From: Streptomyces sp. WM6378
GTDB lineage: Bacteria; Actinomycetota; Actinomycetes; Streptomycetales; Streptomycetaceae
Length of the DNA stretch: 64,000 nt
Direction of reading: 5' to 3'
Assembly (NCBI RefSeq): GCF_001279695.1
Contig: NZ_LGDD01000299.1
Coordinates: 1-64,000 of the forward strand
Shown piece by piece: positions 62,769 through 64,000 of the stretch (within the stretch, counting starts at the first letter, position 1; each line of letters opens with the position of its first letter). Made by a program: the position numbers and the translations under genes. The notes under the pieces are model-generated. The model had not been told where the DNA came from and searched no databases. It was given only the letters and a program-made list of their open reading frames with translations.

Positions 62769-63188
62769 TCACTTCACCGTGACGGTGACGGACGGCGAGG
62801 TGACCTCGTCGTACTTGATCCGCAGTTCCTGCTTGCCCTTGTCGTTGAGCTTGGCCTCAAGGGAGTAGCTGCTGCCCTGCTTGACCAGGGTGCTGGCCTG
62901 CAGGGTCGTCCACTTGCTGCCCTTCTTGTGCTGGAGCACCAGCTTGGTGCCTATGGGCAAGCCCGAGGTGCGGCCCGTGAACGTCACCTTGTCACCGGCC
63001 TTCACCGAGGCCGACGACGCCTTCACGGTGATGGACGCGGCCGACTTGGACGCGGAAGTGGACGGCTTCGGCTTGGGGCTCGCGGCGGCATGGGCGAAGG
63101 TGCCGGCCGCGCCGGCGGTCAGCAGGGCAGCGGACAGCGCACCGGCCGCGAACGTCCGGACGCAGCGGCTGCGCAGGGTGGCTTTCAC
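62769..63188 (-). CDS. Secreted Ig-like domain protein
   Basis: 139 residues. A signal peptide (cleaved near TFAHAAA) is followed by a Lys/Pro/Ser linker (SPKPKPSTSAS) and a single beta-sandwich domain of Ig/bacterial type (ITVKASSASVKAGDKVTFTG, TKLVLQHKKGSKWTTLQAST, SYSLEAKLNDKGKQELRIKY). Similar domains occur in Streptomyces secreted proteins of unknown role. Directly downstream, two copies of GTGACGACTCACTTC lie in tandem (62742-62773). Confidence 0.82.
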   Translation of the reverse strand: MKATLRSRCVRTFAAGALSAALLTAGAAGTFAHAAASPKPKPSTSASKSAASITVKASSASVKAGDKVTFTGRTSGLPIGTKLVLQHKKGSKWTTLQASTLVKQGSSYSLEAKLNDKGKQELRIKYDEVTSPSVTVTVK

Positions 63189-63498
63189 ATTGGACTCCTG
63201 TCTTGACGGACTCCCCCAGGTGATGCGCGGTTCGCCGTACGAGGCGTCGTACTCGGCTCACCGTCCGGGTACTCGGCTCACCGTTCGGGCGAAATACGCA
63301 TTTTGAGGCTATCCACAGGGCGCCGGGTCGGCGACCGGAGCGAGAGCGGCCCGCTACGGGGCGTAACGCAAAACCCCCTGCGCGGCGGCAAATCCGCAGG
63401 CAGGGGGTTTGATTGCCTTGGTGCGTGCGTAACTACAGGGGTTACCTGTTGGGCACTACAGGGGTCCCTCTTGGGAACCACCGAGGGTGCCTCTTGGG
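63189..63498. other. Intergenic region, 310 bases
   Basis: It contains the promoter of the Ig-like protein, a 20-base tandem duplication (GTACTCGGCTCACCGTCCGG at 63249-63268 and a one-mismatch copy at 63269-63288), the gpmA terminator (63371-63410) and imperfect repeats of ACTACAGGGGT and GCCTCTTGGGTTAC type at 63430-63498. Confidence 0.7.
63371..63410 (-). terminator. Terminator of gpmA
   Basis: AAACCCCCTGC and GCAGGGGGTTT form an 11-bp stem with an 18-base loop; A and T tails on the arms make it work on the minus strand. It lies 88 bases after the gpmA stop. Confidence 0.8.
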
Positions 63499-64000
63499 TT
63501 ACTTCTTGCCCTGGTTCTTCACGGCCTCGATCGCGGCGGCGGCCGCGTCCGGGTCGAGGTAGGTGCCGCCCGGCTTGACCGGCTTGAAGTCGGCGTCGAG
63601 CTCGTACACGAGCGGGATGCCGGTCGGGATGTTCAGGCCCGCGATGTCGGCGTCGGAGATGCCGTCGAGGTGCTTGACCAGCGCGCGCAGCGAGTTGCCG
63701 TGGGCCGCGATCATGACGGTCTTGCCGTCGAGCAGGTCCGGGACGATGCCGTCGTACCAGTACGGCAGCATGCGCGTCACGACGTCCTTGAGGCACTCGG
63801 TCTGCGGGCGCAGCTCCGGCGGGATCGTCGCGTAGCGGGCGTCGTCGCTCTGCGAGAACTCCGTCCCGTCCTCAAGCGCCGGCGGCGGGGTGTCGTACGA
63901 GCGGCGCCACAGCATGAACTGCTCCTCGCCGAACTCGGCGAGCGTCTGCGCCTTGTCCTTGCCCTGGAGGGCGCCGTAGTGGCGCTCGTTCAGGCGCCAG
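63499..64000 (-). CDS. gpmA: 2,3-bisphosphoglycerate-dependent phosphoglycerate mutase (partial)
   Basis: The 3' 502 bases of the gene; the N-terminal part with the phospho-His lies outside the window. The visible part begins [20 protein letters not shown], includes [19 protein letters not shown] and the second catalytic His in [19 protein letters not shown], and ends NQGKK. The protein interconverts 2- and 3-phosphoglycerate in glycolysis. The gene ends in its own terminator. Its product pool (3-phosphoglycerate) is also the substrate of GpgS in this window. Confidence 0.96.
   Translation of the reverse strand, partial: WRLNERHYGALQGKDKAQTLAEFGEEQFMLWRRSYDTPPPALEDGTEFSQSDDARYATIPPELRPQTECLKDVVTRMLPYWYDGIVPDLLDGKTVMIAAHGNSLRALVKHLDGISDADIAGLNIPTGIPLVYELDADFKPVKPGGTYLDPDAAAAAIEAVKNQGKK

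Overview
The window reads as a chromosomal segment of a Streptomyces. GC content is very high, GTG starts are common, and the segment carries MsiK, a CdgB-type diguanylate cyclase, HbpS/SenS/SenR, PhoR/PhoP/PhoU with a PHO box, trehalose and glucosylglycerate genes, and DasR-type (dre) operators. From memory, the gene order from groEL to gpmA recalls the Streptomyces coelicolor core region from about groEL2 to phoRP and gpmA. No database search was run.

Layout. 1-1.3 kb: the end of an unknown gene, a truncated Uma2-like remnant and an alpha/beta hydrolase. 1.3-9.7 kb, all minus strand: a DUF4097-type lipoprotein, then a tightly coupled six-gene cassette of WXG-like helical proteins, a mycosin-type subtilase and an anchored protein. 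It resembles a type VII secretion accessory locus without the secretion core and is the least understood part of the window. 9.8-17.3 kb: groEL with two CIRCE-like operators, a cold shock protein, a ThiS/MoaD sulfur carrier next to thrC, then gpgS and otsA/otsB for compatible solutes. 18-24.5 kb: an orphan sugar-binding lipoprotein divergent from nagK-nagA, with two dre-like sites and a LacI-type palindrome between them, a PfkB kinase and an anchored carbohydrate-binding protein. 24.5-28.3 kb: cdgB, whose upstream region has a BldD-type box and a perfect Crp-type site, followed by an orphan TnpB-like gene lacking the zinc ribbon.

28.3-38 kb: a flavin reductase, a secreted VCBS/FG-GAP repeat protein, arfB, terD, facing M4 and M1 metallopeptidases, and the HbpS-SenS-SenR heme/redox sensing set. 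38-49 kb: small enzymes and unknowns (pentapeptide protein, FAD oxidoreductases, one of them frameshifted, a GNAT protein, a repeat-containing unknown, a rhomboid-like protein and a DsbA-like lipoprotein) and a large Mrr-nuclease/TerD fusion. 49-58 kb: tRNA-Thr, msiK, a nucleotidyltransferase, a DoxX-like protein, rlmB, cysS, ispF, ispD and carD. 58.7-64 kb: a lipoprotein, phoP-phoR, a divergent phoU, a tiny Cys-rich protein easily missed by gene callers, a secreted Ig-like protein and the partial gpmA.

Four intergenic gaps (about 11.8-12.1, 18.5-18.8, 38.1-38.6 and 46.4-46.9 kb) carry one mosaic repeat family. The copies at 38 kb and 46 kb have the same block order in opposite orientation. 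Start sites were chosen by eye from ribosome binding sites and family starts. Functions are by motif recognition only.
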